Of a DNA stretch of 7,734 nucleotides, positions 5,430-7,734 are shown one piece after another (within the stretch, counting starts at the first letter, position 1; every line of letters begins with the position of its first letter). The stretch is from an uncultured Campylobacter sp. Lineage in GTDB: Bacteria; Campylobacterota; Campylobacteria; Campylobacterales; Campylobacteraceae. The DNA is taken from positions 1-7,734 of the forward strand of contig NZ_CALACG010000282.1 in assembly GCF_937890585.1 (NCBI RefSeq), in the 5' to 3' direction. A model generated the notes under the pieces. It was not told the origin of the DNA and did no database searches. It worked only from the letters and a program-made list of their open reading frames with translations. Both the position numbers and the translations under genes were made by a program.

Positions 5430-7571
5430 TCACCCTTCCCCTCCTTGATAAAAATTTATCTCCTCGACTAGATCCTTTAGAATTTTAGGAGTTACTGGTT
5501 CGCCATAAGTATTCATAGTGATCTTGTATTGTTGCTCGTGTCCTACAAGGGCAGCTATATGTTCAACCCTCTGGCCGCTTTGGATGAGCTTGTTTATGAA
5601 TGTGTGTCTAAATGAGTGAAATGTCCTTGTTTTATCACCATCTTTTATAACTTTAGTATTGATCTTCTTTCTAAAATACTCAGAAAAGTCTTTATTATCA
5701 CAGCTAAATAACCTAACTGCTTTGCCACATTTCCTAGCTAGCTTCTTTTTACTCTCTATAAATTCAAATAGCCCAATGCTACTTAACTTAGAGTGGATAG
5801 GAACTATCCTTACAGAGTTTCTAGTCTTTAAAGTCTTGCTCTTGCCTGTTTTTATATCTATTTTTGTATTTAAACTAAAGCATACTATGTTATATTTTTC
5901 GACTATGTCATCCGTGTTTAACTGTATTATCTCATTTAGTCTCATACCAGAGTAGGCTGCTATATGAGTAACGAAAAATAGCTCATCTTTGCTGATCCTT
6001 TGGCTTTTTGTATCCCCACTTGATCTAATCTTACTAACAATATCCAAAAGTGCGTTTACATCACTATCTTCATAGGGGTTTTTATTTGTAACGTCATCTT
6101 GGTTTAAATTTATTTGTAGATCTACTGCTGGGTTCTTATCTATATAGTCGCTATCATAGCAGTATTTAAAAAACTCATTAACTCTAATAATATACTTTTT
6201 GATGGTTGATTTAGAAATTTTTGGTCTATCCTTTGCTAAAGCTATGATCTCATCTAGGCTCTTATCTTTATAGAGACTATTTTGAGAGAGTTTGGTTGGT
6301 AGTTGCAGCAAGACATTTCTAAAATTTAGCAAGTCATCTCTTTTTATCTTTTTGATATCTAGTTCATCACCAAAATTCATAGACATTAGCCGTCCTACAT
6401 GTCTAACAAGACCAAATGTACTATCACTCCAGTTGTTTGAAATACTTGTGTTTGATATATAGTTTTTAAATGCGCTATTTAGTGCGACCAAGTTAGCTTT
6501 GCTTTCGTTTTTAGCAGTTGAGTCTAGCTGCGATATAAAGCTTTTAGCTCTATTTGAGAAGAGCTTTTGAAAGAAATTTATAGCCTCATTAAAAGTCATG
6601 CCACTAGCATCACTTGTATCATTCAAAGCAAGATCTTTAGCCTCAATGTCACTTAAAACTATGCCTTTATCTTTATATTTATCTGCCTTATATAGCTTCA
6701 CCTGACCACCAAAGGTAGGATCATTTAAATTTCCATATCCAAATTTGAGATCATCGCTTAGCTCATTATCTCCATCTGGCAATAACTCACAACCAAATAT
6801 TCTTAGGATATCGTTTTGTGTGAGTGCGCCCTTTTGTTTAGCTAGCTCATTTATGGCATCTCTTAGCTCACAAACAGAGTGCTTTAAGGACTTTTTAGTG
6901 AAAGGCAGTACTAGATTATGCTTCTTTAAAGTCTCTATGTCGTCTTGATAGCTATCTATGTTAGCCTCTTTAACACCTTTTGCTATCTTGTCTTTGGTGC
7001 CATTATCTAAATTTGTGCTCTTATGCTTTTTACCAAGTGGCACAAATGCTTGTTGCTTATCATTTAGTAGCTTTTGGTTTTTGCACATCTTATATGATAT
7101 GTGATTTATGTTATCTATCGTTGCCTCAAGCACTCTTTTGCCAAGAAGCTTTTTGGTGTGAGGATCAGTGCAAGATAACTTTTTGCAGATCTCATCAACC
7201 TCTTTTGATATGACGCTGGGCAAGCTATCTTCTTTTAAACTCTGTTTTAAAAACAAATTTAGTGATAGTAGTCCATCTAAATTTATATATCTGCCAAGCA
7301 TATCATGCTCTTTGATACTTTTGGCCTCCTTGGCTTTTAAAAGCATAAGCACCAAGTGCTCTATAAGTTCGCTGCTCAAATTCATCTTCCATGCCTTTTT
7401 GATCGCGTTAAAAATTATAGAGTAGATCTTAGCACGATTTTTTGCTGTATCAAAGCGTTTTGTGAGGAAGGAGGTTATGTATTCGGTTTTATTGCCAAAA
7501 TAAGGCCTCAGATATAGTGGGATAGCTACTCTAAAGTAGTATATGCCATTTCGTTTGACTAGATATTGCAT
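5430..7571 (-). CDS. Large tyrosine recombinase / integrase, 713 aa
   Basis: The protein should catalyse site-specific integration and excision of the element at the adjacent tRNA-Met site, by cutting and rejoining through a 3'-phosphotyrosine. Residues 1-60 match the DUF6538-type N-terminus of phage and island integrases (YLVKRNGIYYFRVAIP, 3-18), which supports this ATG. Residues 60-325 are a long helical region of unknown role. Residues 326-480 fit a SAM-like core-binding domain. The catalytic domain at about 495-705 has R544 (SGMRLNEI), a beta-hairpin Lys (K582, in KTRNSVRIVP), H652-S-F-R655 with H656, H678 (LVGHEQ) and the nucleophile Y689 (MNTYGEP). All catalytic residues are present, so it looks active. 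At 713 aa it is far longer than the usual 350-450 aa of phage integrases; the extra length is in the N-terminal half. It is transcribed away from the tRNA fragment into the element. Direct TGTAGCA repeats lie just upstream of the start. Confidence 0.93.
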   Translation of the reverse strand: MQYLVKRNGIYYFRVAIPLYLRPYFGNKTEYITSFLTKRFDTAKNRAKIYSIIFNAIKKAWKMNLSSELIEHLVLMLLKAKEAKSIKEHDMLGRYINLDGLLSLNLFLKQSLKEDSLPSVISKEVDEICKKLSCTDPHTKKLLGKRVLEATIDNINHISYKMCKNQKLLNDKQQAFVPLGKKHKSTNLDNGTKDKIAKGVKEANIDSYQDDIETLKKHNLVLPFTKKSLKHSVCELRDAINELAKQKGALTQNDILRIFGCELLPDGDNELSDDLKFGYGNLNDPTFGGQVKLYKADKYKDKGIVLSDIEAKDLALNDTSDASGMTFNEAINFFQKLFSNRAKSFISQLDSTAKNESKANLVALNSAFKNYISNTSISNNWSDSTFGLVRHVGRLMSMNFGDELDIKKIKRDDLLNFRNVLLQLPTKLSQNSLYKDKSLDEIIALAKDRPKISKSTIKKYIIRVNEFFKYCYDSDYIDKNPAVDLQINLNQDDVTNKNPYEDSDVNALLDIVSKIRSSGDTKSQRISKDELFFVTHIAAYSGMRLNEIIQLNTDDIVEKYNIVCFSLNTKIDIKTGKSKTLKTRNSVRIVPIHSKLSSIGLFEFIESKKKLARKCGKAVRLFSCDNKDFSEYFRKKINTKVIKDGDKTRTFHSFRHTFINKLIQSGQRVEHIAALVGHEQQYKITMNTYGEPVTPKILKDLVEEINFYQGGEG

Positions 7572-7596
7572 CTTTGTTACCTATGCAATATAACTT

Positions 7597-7613
7597 TGTA
7601 GCAAAATGTAGCA
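7597..7613. repeat. Direct repeats TGTAGCA upstream of the integrase gene
   Basis: TGTAGCA occurs at 7597-7603 and again at 7607-7613, exactly 10 bp apart, so both copies face the same side of the helix. They lie 26-42 bases upstream of the integrase start and about 65-85 bases inside the tRNA fragment. Integrase arm-type sites, or sites for a protein controlling the int promoter, usually look and sit like this. The functional assignment is inference. Confidence 0.45.
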
Positions 7614-7663
7614 GATACCTAGTGTGAAACTGGCTATGTGCCGTCTTTTTGGTGCTTACACAA

Positions 7664-7679
7664 GGTTTATTTTTAAACC
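7664..7679. repeat. Short inverted repeat bordering the tRNA fragment
   Basis: GGTTT (7664-7668) and AAACC (7675-7679) form a 5-bp stem with a 6-base AT loop, ending exactly where the tRNA-Met anticodon-loop sequence begins (7680). It replaces the tRNA 5' half. It could be a core-flanking recombinase site or chance. Confidence 0.35.
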
Positions 7680-7724
7680 CTCATAAGCCGGAGGTCGGGA
7701 GTTCAAGTCTCCCCCGTGACACCA
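7680..7724 (+). pseudogene. 3' fragment of elongator tRNA-Met(CAT); likely attachment site of the element
   Basis: The pieces fit a tRNA 3' half in order: anticodon loop CTCATAA (7680-7686, anticodon CAT at 7682-7684), anticodon stem 3' strand GCCGG (7687-7691), variable loop AGGTC (7692-7696), T stem GGGAG and CTCCC (7697-7701, 7709-7713) around TTCAAGT, acceptor 3' strand CCGTGAC (7714-7720), discriminator A and encoded CCA (7722-7724). An intact gene would need GTCACGG about 73 bases upstream of the acceptor strand and CCGGY before the anticodon loop; neither is present. This is therefore a truncated duplicate of the kind left when an element integrates into a tRNA 3' end. The intact copy should lie at the far end of the element, outside this window. 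The Met assignment rests on the CAT anticodon and on the stem sequences being unlike initiator tRNA. Confidence 0.8.
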
Positions 7725-7734
7725 TAGATGTCCT

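Noticed and set aside
7645..7724. Complete tRNA gene at the right edge
   Set aside because: No GTCACGG acceptor strand, D-arm or 5' anticodon strand is present upstream; only the 3' part is tRNA-like.
1..7734. CRISPR array, insertion sequence or rRNA
   Set aside because: No regularly spaced repeats, transposase-like protein with terminal repeats, or rRNA sequence was seen.

Overview
The window looks like a Campylobacter-type epsilonproteobacterium, perhaps of the C. concisus/curvus/showae kind. The DNA is AT-rich, with the AAATTT and TTTAAA tracts typical of the genus. The clearest promoter has an extended -10 (TGC-TATAAT) and no ordinary -35. Species-level placement is inference only.

Layout. 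Positions 1-162 hold an upstream control region: two adjoining palindromes and a strong extended -10. Three genes follow on the + strand at 163-2980, tightly spaced and closed by a good intrinsic terminator. The first two encode proteins of 195 and 298 aa that I do not recognise. The third encodes a 426-aa DUF2130 protein with a Cys-rich N-terminus, a long coiled coil and a PD-(D/E)XK-like nuclease core. A second promoter region (3009-3114) drives a GTG-started gene (3115-5130) for a 671-aa protein with two AAA+ modules. Two back-to-back hairpins follow its stop codon. An AT-rich 245-bp gap without genes separates it from a large tyrosine recombinase gene on the - strand (5430-7571).

The right edge (7680-7724) carries the 3' part of an elongator tRNA-Met gene, from the anticodon loop to the encoded CCA. 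Its 5' half is missing. This is the footprint of an element integrated into a tRNA gene, with the recombinase lying just inside it. No second copy of the tRNA segment occurs in the window, so everything to its left is probably element DNA whose other end lies beyond position 1.

How the genes may work together (inference). The three-gene operon and the AAA+ gene share an operator-like half-site (TGGACAT, as part of an inverted repeat) just upstream of their -10 boxes, which suggests common regulation. A putative nuclease, a double AAA+ ATPase and two orphan proteins on a tRNA-borne element make a reasonable candidate for a defence or inter-element conflict module. The sequence alone does not prove that function.
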